Notes: generated from the letters alone by a model not told the origin. DNA of 42,823 nt from Clostridiales bacterium (GCA_015056475.1 SVGF01000005.1:1-42823); one strand, 5' to 3'; positions 20,018-29,906 are shown, counted from the first letter of the stretch. Made by a program: numbers and translations.

Positions 20018-20080
20018 TACAGTGATAAGATAGATGAATTATCCGTATAGGATAATAATACAAAAGGAAAGGTCAACATC

Positions 20081-21427
20081 ATGAGTGAACCTCAAAAAAA
20101 TCTATGGGAAACAGCAAAGATCGCTCTAAAAGGCGTAGTTGCACCGGTAATGTTCAGAGCTTTTATATCAGAAACCGAAGCTGCACTTTTGATACAGGAT
20201 ACGCTTTACGTTAAAGCTAATAACGAATATACCCGAAATTTGTGCAACAATACTTTTGGCGACGTATCATTGAGCGCTGTAAGATCGATCAACAGATCCG
20301 TAGAAAACGTGGTTTTTATGGTACAAAGCGAGATAGATACCCTTATTGCAGCCCAAAAGACCACAAAAGAAGAAGCTGAACCCGTAGTAACGACAAATCT
20401 TAAAACTTTTGAAACTTTTGTCGTGGGTAAAAACAGCCAATTTGCACATGCTGCAGCATCAGCCGTTGCAGAAGCTCCGTCACAATCATTCAACCCTTTA
20501 TTCATTTACGGTAAATCAGGCGTTGGTAAAACACATTTAATGCAGGCTATATGTGCAAGAGTTAACGTTGCACACCCCGAGCTTAAAGTTCTTTACGTAA
20601 CAAGTGAGGAGTTTACAAGCGACTTTGTTGAAGCCGTGCGCTTTAACAAGGACAACAATTTTCAGAAAAAAGACAATTTCAAAAATAAGTACAGATCTGT
20701 TGATATATTACTTATTGATGATATTCAATTTATCGCAGGTAAGAAGGAAACACAGGAAGAATTCTTCAATACGTTCAACACTCTTACCGGTGCAAACAAG
20801 CAGATCGTTATAACGAGCGACAGACATCCTCACGAGATAGAAACTCTTGAAAAGAGGATCCAGTCCCGCTTTGATAACGGTCTTATATGCGATATCCAAC
20901 CTCCGGATTACGAAACCCGACTTGCTATTTTGCAGGAAAAATCCGTTGAAATGCTCATGGATATCGACAATGATTCATTAGCTTTCATCGCAGAATACTA
21001 TACCGAGGGTGACGTAAGACAGCTTGAGGGTATATTAAAAAAGCTTTCATTCACAGCACAGCTTTCAAACTGCACTATCGATCTCCAGTTCACACACCAG
21101 ATACTCGGTATTGAAGAATACGTTCCCACAACTACCAACGTTACTATTTCAAAGATCAAACAAACTATATCCAACTATTTCAATATAAGTCTGCTTGACC
21201 TTGAATCCCAGCAAAGAAAGCATACCGTTGCGTTTCCTCGCCACGTAGCCATTTACATGACAAAAAAGCTTTTAGGTTGGGAATTAAAAAAGATAAGTGA
21301 GGAATTTGGTGGCAGAAACCACTCCACCATCATCAATTCACTCAACGTTGTAGAGAAGGCCCTTGCCACAGACCCTCAAAAAAGGGATATAATAGACAAG
21401 GTAGAGGATATGATAATCAACGGTTGA
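20081..21427 (+). CDS. dnaA: Chromosomal replication initiator protein DnaA
   Basis: FIYGKSGVGKTHLMQAI, DILLIDDIQFIAGKKETQEEFFNTFN, FDNGLICDIQPPDYETRLAIL; domain IV AFPRHVAIYMTKKL...FGGRNHSTI. Confidence 0.95.
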   Translation: MSEPQKNLWETAKIALKGVVAPVMFRAFISETEAALLIQDTLYVKANNEYTRNLCNNTFGDVSLSAVRSINRSVENVVFMVQSEIDTLIAAQKTTKEEAEPVVTTNLKTFETFVVGKNSQFAHAAASAVAEAPSQSFNPLFIYGKSGVGKTHLMQAICARVNVAHPELKVLYVTSEEFTSDFVEAVRFNKDNNFQKKDNFKNKYRSVDILLIDDIQFIAGKKETQEEFFNTFNTLTGANKQIVITSDRHPHEIETLEKRIQSRFDNGLICDIQPPDYETRLAILQEKSVEMLMDIDNDSLAFIAEYYTEGDVRQLEGILKKLSFTAQLSNCTIDLQFTHQILGIEEYVPTTTNVTISKIKQTISNYFNISLLDLESQQRKHTVAFPRHVAIYMTKKLLGWELKKISEEFGGRNHSTIINSLNVVEKALATDPQKRDIIDKVEDMIING

Positions 21428-21556
21428 CGCTTATTATCAAATAATAATCAACACAAAAATTGTCGAATAAAAAGGTAAAAATTATTGTTTTCAACATATG
21501 AACAATTTTTTAGTTCGACTTTTAGACAAATTTTTTTAAGAAAGCAGCTCAAAATT

Positions 21557-22645
21557 ATGAACTTTTCGTGTACACAACAGGATCTTATAAGTGCTCTAAG
21601 CACGGTGCTCAAGTCAACGTCAAAAAAGCCTTCACCGTTTCAGCAGTATATTTATATAGAAGCAACCCAATATAATGTAAGACTTATTTGCTCAACGTCT
21701 GACAATACTCTCATCTGCACTTTACCTGCTCAGATACACGAGCCGGGAACGGTGCTTGTCCCGACGTCAATATTCAGGGATATAATATCAAAACTTCCCG
21801 ACGTTACCGTAAATATCGTAGTAAACGAGAAATGTCTGATGAATGTTAATTATACAAATATGAAATATTCAATTCAATGTATATCAGCATCCTCTTACTC
21901 ATTTTTGGACGATATCGACGGGCAGATATCATTTGACATTAAAACCGAAGATATTCGACGCGCAGTATCTCAAACGTATTTTACCGCATCCTTGCAGGAA
22001 ACACGCCCAATATTGACGGGTATTTTCTTTAAGTGCGACAACGGTTCTCTTGATCTTGTAACCACCGACGGCAGCAGAGTTTCCGTAAAAACGTTAAAGC
22101 TTAATAATAACGTAAGCTTTGAATCAGTCATACCCGCAAGATTTCTTCACGACGCACTCAATTCTTCATTTATTAATGCCGAAATTACAAATATCTCCAT
22201 AAACGATAAATATATGAAGCTTTCAATGGGCAATACGACCGTTATTACAGGCGTCTTAAGTGGAAAATACATCAATTATAAGAGCATTATTCCCACGGAT
22301 GCCTCAACGGTTATGATTTGCAACCGAAATGAATTCCTCAATATTATCGAAAGAGCTTTTTTGCTTGCGGATGAAGATCTTTATACTGTGCGCTTTGACG
22401 TTAATTACAGCAAGCTTTTTGTTTCGTCAAACAGCGTTCAGGGCGAAGCTTTTGAGGAGATATACGTTCAGACAAGCGGAAATCCGGTCACAATCGCCTT
22501 GAATTCAAAGTCATTTATAGAAATTTTAAGAAATATTGACTACGAACAGCTTGTTTTTGAGTTTACAACGGGCACAAGAATATGTAAGATAAAGCCGCTT
22601 GAGGCTGACGACATAATATATCTTATTTCGCCCATAAGAATTTAA
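21557..22645 (+). CDS. dnaN: DNA polymerase III beta subunit (sliding clamp), copy 1, more divergent
   Basis: MNFSCTQQDLISALSTV..., IIPTDAST, YLISPIRI C-terminus; ATG at 21557. Confidence 0.85.
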   Translation: MNFSCTQQDLISALSTVLKSTSKKPSPFQQYIYIEATQYNVRLICSTSDNTLICTLPAQIHEPGTVLVPTSIFRDIISKLPDVTVNIVVNEKCLMNVNYTNMKYSIQCISASSYSFLDDIDGQISFDIKTEDIRRAVSQTYFTASLQETRPILTGIFFKCDNGSLDLVTTDGSRVSVKTLKLNNNVSFESVIPARFLHDALNSSFINAEITNISINDKYMKLSMGNTTVITGVLSGKYINYKSIIPTDASTVMICNRNEFLNIIERAFLLADEDLYTVRFDVNYSKLFVSSNSVQGEAFEEIYVQTSGNPVTIALNSKSFIEILRNIDYEQLVFEFTTGTRICKIKPLEADDIIYLISPIRI

Positions 22646-22789
22646 TTTGAAAACCCTTGATGTTTTCAAACAATCAACAAAAGTATCAACGTTGATTTTT
22701 TCGCATTTAACTGTAACACTTTAAGTTATGAACATTTCAACGCTTTCTAATACCACAAACACTTATTTAAACTAAAGAGGATAACTACT

Positions 22790-23884
22790 ATGAAATTCAC
22801 GTGCTTACAACAGGATCTTATATCGTCTATTCAGACTGTGCAAAAGGCAGCTACTTCCAAAGGTACTTCGCCAATATATCAGTACATTTACGTTGAAACA
22901 CTTAACGACAGTATAAGACTTGTAGCAACTAATCAGACGCAAACCATCGCAAACACTATTCCTGCACAGATAGATGAGCCGGGAAAAATACTTCTTCCCA
23001 CTTCACTTTTCAGAGATATCATATCAAAGATGCCATCCGTCATGATCGAAATGAGATCAAACGACAGAAATCTTATGACAGTTAGCTACGTAAACATGAA
23101 GTATGCTATTCAGGGTATGCCCGTTGGTGAGTTTACGTTCATGGATGACATTGCATACGACGTTCAGTTTGACGTTAAAGCAGAAGAACTCAAAAAATAC
23201 GTTGACAGAACTTTCTTCACAGCTTCAACGGAGGAAACAAAGCCAACGCTCAACGGTATTCTTCTTAAATGCCAGTCGGGCAAGCTTGACGCAGTAACGT
23301 CGGACAGCTTCAGACTTTCTCTTGCAAGGGGGGATATAGGCTGTGACGTCAGCTTTGAAATAATCGTTCCCGCAAGAATACTTCACGAGATACTCATGAA
23401 CGCCAACGATGATGATGAAAATATCAACGTAAGCTTCAATTCAAAATATATTAAGATAGTTATAGGATCAACTACTCTCGTTACGGGGCTTATAAGCGGT
23501 AAATTTATTAATTACGAGGCGATAATTCCTAAGGAATACAAAACGAGAATGACGTGCAGCAGACAGCTTTTGCTTTCAATTCTTGAAAGAGCTGTGATCC
23601 TTTCCGACAGAAATACTCTTTATCCCGTAAGATTTGAGATAGGCTTCAATAAGCTTTTGGTTTCTTCAAACAGCGAAGCGGGCGAGGCTTTCGAGGAAAT
23701 AAACGTAAGCACTGACGGTGACAATCTCACCATAGGCTTCAACTCAAAACAGTTTATTGAGCTTTTGAGAAATGCTGAGCATGAAAATCTGGTATTTGAA
23801 TTCATTTCACCCACAAGGACTTGCGTTATAAGACCGGTTGAGGATGAAAATATGACGTACCTTATAACACCTCTCAGACTTTGA
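22790..23884 (+). CDS. dnaN: DNA polymerase III beta subunit (sliding clamp), copy 2
   Basis: MKFTCLQQDLISSIQTVQKA..., INYEAIIPKEYKT, YLITPLRL C-terminus; clear paralog of copy 1. Confidence 0.92.
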   Translation: MKFTCLQQDLISSIQTVQKAATSKGTSPIYQYIYVETLNDSIRLVATNQTQTIANTIPAQIDEPGKILLPTSLFRDIISKMPSVMIEMRSNDRNLMTVSYVNMKYAIQGMPVGEFTFMDDIAYDVQFDVKAEELKKYVDRTFFTASTEETKPTLNGILLKCQSGKLDAVTSDSFRLSLARGDIGCDVSFEIIVPARILHEILMNANDDDENINVSFNSKYIKIVIGSTTLVTGLISGKFINYEAIIPKEYKTRMTCSRQLLLSILERAVILSDRNTLYPVRFEIGFNKLLVSSNSEAGEAFEEINVSTDGDNLTIGFNSKQFIELLRNAEHENLVFEFISPTRTCVIRPVEDENMTYLITPLRL

Positions 23885-23902
23885 TAACGAAAGGAAAAAC
23901 AT

Positions 23903-24121
23903 ATGGAAAAGGTTTATTTTGTGGATGAATACGTAACGCTGAATCAGTTTCTTAAAATTGCGGGTATTGCTTATACCGGCGGTGAAGGCAAGGAAATGAT
24001 ACAGGAGGGGCTCGTTTTTGTAAACGGCGAGCAGGAATTAAGACGCGGCAAAAAAATACGTAAGGGTGACGAAATAACGATCTCGGGCTCCGATATTGTT
24101 TACGTTGCTGAGAATGAATAA
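23903..24121 (+). CDS. yaaA: S4-domain protein YaaA/RlbA-like
   Basis: 72 aa S4 domain (TLNQFLKIAGIAYTGGEGKEMIQEGLVFVNGEQELRRGKKIRKGDEI) between dnaN and recF, the typical position. Confidence 0.9.
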   Translation: MEKVYFVDEYVTLNQFLKIAGIAYTGGEGKEMIQEGLVFVNGEQELRRGKKIRKGDEITISGSDIVYVAENE

Positions 24122-24150
24122 GAACGAATAATTTCAAAAGGGGATAGGCT

Positions 24151-25251
24151 TTGTATATTTCGGGATTAACTCTCACAAATTTCAGAAATTACGAATACAG
24201 AGAGTTTGAATTTGATTGCAATACAACTGTTATAACAGGTGATAACGGCGTCGGCAAAACAAATATTGTTGAGGCTATTGTATTTTTGTCCTCATTGCGC
24301 TCTCACAGGACGAATCAGGATACTGATATGATCATGTTTGATTCGCCGTATGCGGTGCTCATGGGCGAATTTGTGAGCTCAAACGGCACTCAAAAGCTCA
24401 ATATACTCATCAATGAGGATAACTCAAAAAAGATAAAATACAACAATCAGGATGTAAAAAGGGTTGCAGACGTTGTGGGTAAGCTCAACACCGTAATATT
24501 TTCTCCCGATACGCTTGAAATAATCAAGGAAGGTCCCGACAAGAGAAGAAAATTTCTTGACGTTGCAATATCAAAGATCGACAGACGCTATTTCAGCGCT
24601 CTGCAAATGTATAAAAAGGTCATAAGGCAAAAAAATAAGCACTTGAAGCATTTTGAAGGCGATGATAAATTTTTGGTTCTTGACACATACGATCAGCTAT
24701 TGGCGCAAAACGGCGGCTATATCGAATACAAGAGAAGATTTTTCATAGATAAGCTTAACGAGCTTTTATGTGATATTCATTCAAGACTGACGGGTACAAA
24801 AAATGACGTTTACGTTGAATTTGAATCCCAGGTCGAAACGTCCGACAGATCTCTTGACGAGATAATAAATGATTATGCCGAAATGCTTGCGGATGTACGC
24901 TTTAAGGAGATCGAAAAGCGTTCATCGGTAAAGGGTGCGCACACGGATGATATTGCATTCTACGTAAACAGAAAAAACGCAAAGAAATATTGCTCTCAGG
25001 GTCAGCAGAGAATACTCTTGCTTTCGGTGCTTTTTGCGCAGACTGATATAGCACTTTCCGAAACTGGTGAAAGCCCCGTCGTGCTTTTGGATGACGTTTT
25101 GAGTGAGCTTGATAATAAAAGAAAACAGCTCGTGCTTGATTACATAAGCGACTATCAGACATTTATTACCACAGCGTCAAATGACGATCCGCTTTTGAAT
25201 ATGATAAACGATTACACACTCATAGACCTTTCTGATGAGGATATTATTTGA
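24151..25251 (+). CDS. recF: DNA replication/repair protein RecF
   Basis: TTG start; LTLTNFRNYEYREFEF, GDNGVGKTNIVEAI, CSQGQQRILLLSVLFAQ, LLDDVLSELD. Confidence 0.93.
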   Translation: MYISGLTLTNFRNYEYREFEFDCNTTVITGDNGVGKTNIVEAIVFLSSLRSHRTNQDTDMIMFDSPYAVLMGEFVSSNGTQKLNILINEDNSKKIKYNNQDVKRVADVVGKLNTVIFSPDTLEIIKEGPDKRRKFLDVAISKIDRRYFSALQMYKKVIRQKNKHLKHFEGDDKFLVLDTYDQLLAQNGGYIEYKRRFFIDKLNELLCDIHSRLTGTKNDVYVEFESQVETSDRSLDEIINDYAEMLADVRFKEIEKRSSVKGAHTDDIAFYVNRKNAKKYCSQGQQRILLLSVLFAQTDIALSETGESPVVLLDDVLSELDNKRKQLVLDYISDYQTFITTASNDDPLLNMINDYTLIDLSDEDII

Positions 25252-25265
25252 TCGAGGAGAATAAA

Positions 25266-26768
25266 ATGGATATACTTTCAAAAAAATATATAGAAAATAA
25301 CAATATTCCGTCTGAAATTAAATTGGGCAATACAAACGATATGCCCGTAAAGGTAATGCAATTCGGCGAAGGCAATTTTTTAAGAGCGTTCGTTGATTGG
25401 ATGATAAATAAAATAAATAACGACGGACTTTTTAACGGTAAGGTTGCAGTTATTCAGCCGCTTGACAGAGGCTTGAGCGACATGATAAACGCTCAGGATG
25501 GCTTATACACTCTCTATTTGAGAGGTATCGAAAACGGCGTGGTAAAGGTTTCAAAGGAAATAATTACCTGCATAAAGGAGTGTATAAATCCCTATTCCGA
25601 TTGGGCAAAAACTCTTGAATATGCAACAAGCAGCGATCTTCGCTTCGTTATTTCAAACACAACCGAGGCAGGTATCGAATACAAGGATGAGGAATATACT
25701 CCCGGAATATGCCAGAATACTTTCCCTGCAAAGCTTTGTGCTGTACTTTTTGAGAGATTCAAGGCTTTTTGCGGTGACAAAGCAAAGGGTCTTATCATCA
25801 TTCCTTGCGAATTGATAGACAGAAACGGTGATAATCTCAAAAATTGTGTATTGAAGTACGCAAAGTCTTGGGGCTTGGGTGCTGAATTTGAGGCTTGGAT
25901 AGAAAATGCTTGTCCTTTTATGAATACATTGGTTGACAGGATCGTTCCGGGATATCCAAGGGATGAGATCGAAGCTCTCACAGCTGAGCAGAAATATAAG
26001 GATAATATCGTTGATACGGGTGAAATATTCCATTTCTGGGTTATTGAGGGCGATAAGAAATATTCTGAGGAGATCCCATTCCACAAGGCAGGCCTTAACG
26101 TGCTCTGGACCGATAATATGGAGCCCTACCGCACAAGAAAGGTGAGAATCTTGAACGGTGCTCACACCATGACAGTGCTTGCTGCGCATCTTGCTGGTCT
26201 TGAAACCGTGGGCGATTGCATGAATGATGAGGATATAAGCAATTTTATGAAAAAGGGCATCTTTGAGGAGATCATCCCCACGTTTGATCTTCCCGAGGAA
26301 GAAAAGCTCATGTTTGCCGAGGCAGTTCTTGAGAGATTTGCAAACCCTTTTATCAAGCATTTGCTTTTGAGTATCAGCTTGAACTCTGTTTCAAAGTTCA
26401 AGGTAAGAGTGCTTCCGTCCGTAAAGGAATATATTGCAAGACTCGGTAAGCTCCCCACAAGAACAACGTTTGCGCTTTCCGCACTCATAAGATTCTATAA
26501 GGGAACCGAGATAGAAAACTCAAAGCTTTTGGGTAATATTGACGGTAATAAATACGATATTTGCGACAAGCCCGACGTTATAGAATTCTTTGCAGAAATT
26601 AATTCAAAATATGCAAACGATAACAAAGCACTCGTTCACGCCGTGCTTTCAAACTGCGATTTCTGGGATGAAGATCTTTCTGCAATCGAAGGCTTTGAGG
26701 ATAAGGTGCTTGAATATTACGATATGATAGAGAATAACGGCGTAAGAGTATCCGTTAAAAAACTTTAA
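25266..26768 (+). CDS. uxaB: Tagaturonate reductase (altronate oxidoreductase)
   Basis: Mannitol dehydrogenase-family protein: VMQFGEGNFLRAFVDWMI, RKVRILNGAHTMTVLAAHLAGLETVGDCM; GAGGAG SD before ATG 25266. Confidence 0.85.
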   Translation: MDILSKKYIENNNIPSEIKLGNTNDMPVKVMQFGEGNFLRAFVDWMINKINNDGLFNGKVAVIQPLDRGLSDMINAQDGLYTLYLRGIENGVVKVSKEIITCIKECINPYSDWAKTLEYATSSDLRFVISNTTEAGIEYKDEEYTPGICQNTFPAKLCAVLFERFKAFCGDKAKGLIIIPCELIDRNGDNLKNCVLKYAKSWGLGAEFEAWIENACPFMNTLVDRIVPGYPRDEIEALTAEQKYKDNIVDTGEIFHFWVIEGDKKYSEEIPFHKAGLNVLWTDNMEPYRTRKVRILNGAHTMTVLAAHLAGLETVGDCMNDEDISNFMKKGIFEEIIPTFDLPEEEKLMFAEAVLERFANPFIKHLLLSISLNSVSKFKVRVLPSVKEYIARLGKLPTRTTFALSALIRFYKGTEIENSKLLGNIDGNKYDICDKPDVIEFFAEINSKYANDNKALVHAVLSNCDFWDEDLSAIEGFEDKVLEYYDMIENNGVRVSVKKL

Positions 26769-26805
26769 TTGAAAATTATAAATATTTTATATAAGGAGAA
26801 TTGAT

Positions 26806-27534
26806 ATGAAGATAAAGGTATTTGACAACCCCACACAGATGGGATACATGATAGCAAAGGAAGTTGCAGCTCAGCTCAACACAAAACCCGAAAGTGTGCT
26901 TATATTGCCCACGGGCTCAACACCCATTCCCACGTACAAGAGCATTGTTGAAATGTATAAGAATGGTGAGGTATCGTTCAAGGATGCGGTTACGTTCAAT
27001 CTTGACGAATACATCGGAATTGAAAGTGACCACGAGGAGAGATATTACAATTTTATGCAGAGAAATCTTTTCTCACACGTTGATATAAAGCCCGAAAACA
27101 TAAACATCCCTGACAATCAGACAACTGATTGCGAAAAGGAATGCGTTGATTACGAGGCTAAGTACAGAGCATCCGGATGTGCTGATCTTGCGCTTTTGGG
27201 CATCGGTAACAACGGTCACATAGGCTTTAACGAGCCCGGCACAGCTTTTGACAGCGTTACACACGTTACAAGCATTGCCGAATCCACAATCAAGGCAAAT
27301 GCCAGATTCTTTGCAAGCGAGGATCTTGTTCCCAAGCAGGCAATGACAATGGGTATTTCCACAATACTGTCAGCTAAAAAAATATTTATTCTTATAACCG
27401 GCAAGGGTAAGCACGATATTCTTATGAAGCTTCTTGATACAGCTGTCGCAGATGAAAGCATCCCCGCAACAGCATTAAGACTTCACCCCGACGTGACTAT
27501 CTATGCTGACAGAGAGGCTGCCGGATTGATTTGA
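26806..27534 (+). CDS. nagB: Glucosamine-6-phosphate deaminase
   Basis: LPTGSTPIPTYKSIVEMY, FNLDEYIGI, LGIGNNGHIGFNEPGTAFDS. Confidence 0.93.
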   Translation: MKIKVFDNPTQMGYMIAKEVAAQLNTKPESVLILPTGSTPIPTYKSIVEMYKNGEVSFKDAVTFNLDEYIGIESDHEERYYNFMQRNLFSHVDIKPENINIPDNQTTDCEKECVDYEAKYRASGCADLALLGIGNNGHIGFNEPGTAFDSVTHVTSIAESTIKANARFFASEDLVPKQAMTMGISTILSAKKIFILITGKGKHDILMKLLDTAVADESIPATALRLHPDVTIYADREAAGLI

Positions 27535-27539
27535 TCCAT

Positions 27540-29906
27540 ATGAACAGAAAGACTATAAAGAAATTAGAATATAATAAAATATTAAAAATGGCGTCCAAAT
27601 ACGCCGTATCAGCCGCGGGAAAGGAGCAGATACTTTTGCTTCATCCCGAAACTGAGCAAAGAAAAGTAAAAAGAATGCTCAACGAGCTTGATGAAGCATC
27701 AAGATTTCTTTCATCTGCGGCAAAAAATCCCGTTGAATACTTTACGGACGTAAAAAAGTACGTTGAAAAAGTAAAAATAGGCGGAGTGCTTCGTCCCGAC
27801 GAGCTTCTGGAAGTTATGGGCGTGTGCAAAGCCGCTATAAATGCAAAAAATATTATACTTGAATCGGACGTTATTGACGAGCTTCCTTTTTTGAAGGACC
27901 TTGCATTTAATATATATAATTGCAAGAGCGTCATTGCCGATATATCAAACGCCATTACTCCCGAGGCTGAAATTGCGGATGGCGCAAGCAGCGAATTAAG
28001 GCAGATAAGACGCGAGCTTCGTCAGCAGAATGCAAACGTCAGAGCAGTCCTTGAAAGGCTCATCCGTTCTCAGAGCGTTCAAAAATATCTCCAGGATGCA
28101 GTTGTAACAGAGCGAAACGGAAGATTCGTTATTCCCGTCAAGTCTGAATTCAGAAGCATGGTTCCGGGTATCATTCACGACCAATCATCAACCGGCTCAA
28201 CTGTGTTTATTGAGCCTGCGGGAGTTGTCGAAACAAAGAATGAGATAGCTCGCCTTGAAGCTGCACAAAAGCATGAAGAGGAGAGAATTTTAGCGGAAAT
28301 CTCAAGGAACATAAGAGGAAACGGAGCGGATATTTGCGACAATCAGGATGCCCTTGAAAGGCTCGACGTTTTGTTTGCAAAGGCGGGCTTCTGCAATGCA
28401 TTTGATTGCGTAAAGCCCGATATCTGTGACAAGCTCTGCATAAGGATCTCAAAGGGCAGACATCCGTTATTGAATCCCGAAACCTGCGTGCCGATCGACG
28501 TCACCATAGGTGACGGCTTCAAAACTCTCATAATCACGGGCCCGAATACTGGCGGTAAAACCGTAAGCCTCAAGACTGTGGGATTGTTTATTTTACTGTG
28601 TCAAACGGGCTTTTTCTTACCTGCCTACAGAGTTACAATGGGTATTTTTGACGACGTTGTGTGCGACATTGGTGACGAGCAGGCTATTGAGCAGAATCTG
28701 AGCACGTTCTCATCCCACATGACAAACGTTGTATCTATTATCACGGGCTTGAGAGCCAACACAATGGTGCTGTTTGACGAGCTTTGTACCGGTACTGACC
28801 CCGTTGAGGGTAGTGCGCTTGCAAGAGCGATTTTAACGGAGATATCAAAGAAAAACGTTCTTACATTTGCAACGACTCACTACAGCGAGCTCAAGACTTA
28901 CGCATTTGAAACCGAGGGTATGGAGAACGCCTCCATGGAGTTTGATCTTGAAACCTTAAGGCCCACATACAGGCTTGTTGTTGGTATTCCGGGCAAGAGT
29001 AATGCGCTTGAGATATCAAGAAAGCTTGGACTTCCCGATGCTGTAATAGAATCTGCTCAAAACACCATGAGCAGGGATGAGCTCAACGTCAACAGGCTCA
29101 TTGCGGACATTGAGCACAATAATCTTATGGCTCAAAAAGCAAGGGAAGATGCGGAAAAATCAAGGGAAGAAGCTGAGCAGTTAAAGCGTCATTACGAGGA
29201 AAAGACTGCACAGATAGCCCAAAAGCGTCAGCAAGAGATAGAAAAAGCCAAGGAGAAGGCATCGCAAATTATAAGCGAGGCTGAAGCTGAGGCAAAGGAT
29301 ATTATCAAAGAGCTTCGATACAATACCGAAGGTATGGCAGGCAAGGATAAAAACGAGCTTATCGAAAGCTCAAGAAAGCGCCTTGCCGACAAAAAGAAGC
29401 AGTATGAAACCCAAAAGGTTACCGAGAAAAAGGTTGGGCTTACTGCCGACAAGGTGCGTCCGGGCATGACCGTATGGGTTGGCCATCTTTCAAACAACGG
29501 TACTATTCTTTCCGTTTCGGGCGATGAAGTGCTTTTGCAGGTTGGTATATTAAAGCTCAAGGCAAAGCTTAACGAGCTTGAATTGCCAAAGGAAGAAAAG
29601 GTTGAGGAGAACAAGGGAAGAAATCCCTCCGACCACAAAAAGATAGAGCTTAAGGCAAGCACTATTTCATCAACTCTTGATATGAGAGGTCTTACGGCAG
29701 AGGATGCCTATATCGAAATTGACAGATACATTGATGCCGCACTCATGTCCGGTATGACTGAGGTCACACTTCTTCATGGAAAGGGCACCGGAGCCTTAAG
29801 GTCCGCTGTGCATGAATACCTCAGAAAGCACAGACACTGCGATAAATTCCGTATTGGTAAATACGGCGAGGGTGACACCGGTGTTACTATAGTAACGTTG
29901 AAATGA
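27540..29906 (+). CDS. mutS2: Endonuclease MutS2
   Basis: ITGPNTGGKTVSLKTVGL, LFDELCTGTDPVEGSALARAIL, C-terminal Smr (LDMRGLTAEDAYIEIDRYID...LLHGKGTGALR). Confidence 0.93.
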   Translation: MNRKTIKKLEYNKILKMASKYAVSAAGKEQILLLHPETEQRKVKRMLNELDEASRFLSSAAKNPVEYFTDVKKYVEKVKIGGVLRPDELLEVMGVCKAAINAKNIILESDVIDELPFLKDLAFNIYNCKSVIADISNAITPEAEIADGASSELRQIRRELRQQNANVRAVLERLIRSQSVQKYLQDAVVTERNGRFVIPVKSEFRSMVPGIIHDQSSTGSTVFIEPAGVVETKNEIARLEAAQKHEEERILAEISRNIRGNGADICDNQDALERLDVLFAKAGFCNAFDCVKPDICDKLCIRISKGRHPLLNPETCVPIDVTIGDGFKTLIITGPNTGGKTVSLKTVGLFILLCQTGFFLPAYRVTMGIFDDVVCDIGDEQAIEQNLSTFSSHMTNVVSIITGLRANTMVLFDELCTGTDPVEGSALARAILTEISKKNVLTFATTHYSELKTYAFETEGMENASMEFDLETLRPTYRLVVGIPGKSNALEISRKLGLPDAVIESAQNTMSRDELNVNRLIADIEHNNLMAQKAREDAEKSREEAEQLKRHYEEKTAQIAQKRQQEIEKAKEKASQIISEAEAEAKDIIKELRYNTEGMAGKDKNELIESSRKRLADKKKQYETQKVTEKKVGLTADKVRPGMTVWVGHLSNNGTILSVSGDEVLLQVGILKLKAKLNELELPKEEKVEENKGRNPSDHKKIELKASTISSTLDMRGLTAEDAYIEIDRYIDAALMSGMTEVTLLHGKGTGALRSAVHEYLRKHRHCDKFRIGKYGEGDTGVTIVTLK

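Larger units (their letters stand above)
19599..20080. other. Putative replication origin region (gyrB-dnaA intergenic)
   Basis: 482-bp very AT-rich intergenic region at the strand-divergence point, next to dnaA, containing parS. Confidence 0.6.

Noticed and set aside
19599-20080. Calling near-matches such as TTATTTACA or TGATACACA true DnaA boxes
   Set aside because: One or two mismatches in strongly AT-rich sequence are expected by chance; not supportable without a scan or binding data.
25592-26488. Long minus-strand ORFs (164, 235, 108 aa) opposite uxaB
   Set aside because: Antisense to a confidently identified uxaB gene; no plausible domains.
29228-29662. 144-aa minus-strand ORF opposite mutS2
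   Set aside because: Ser/Leu-rich shadow of the Lys/Glu-rich MutS2 coiled-coil region.
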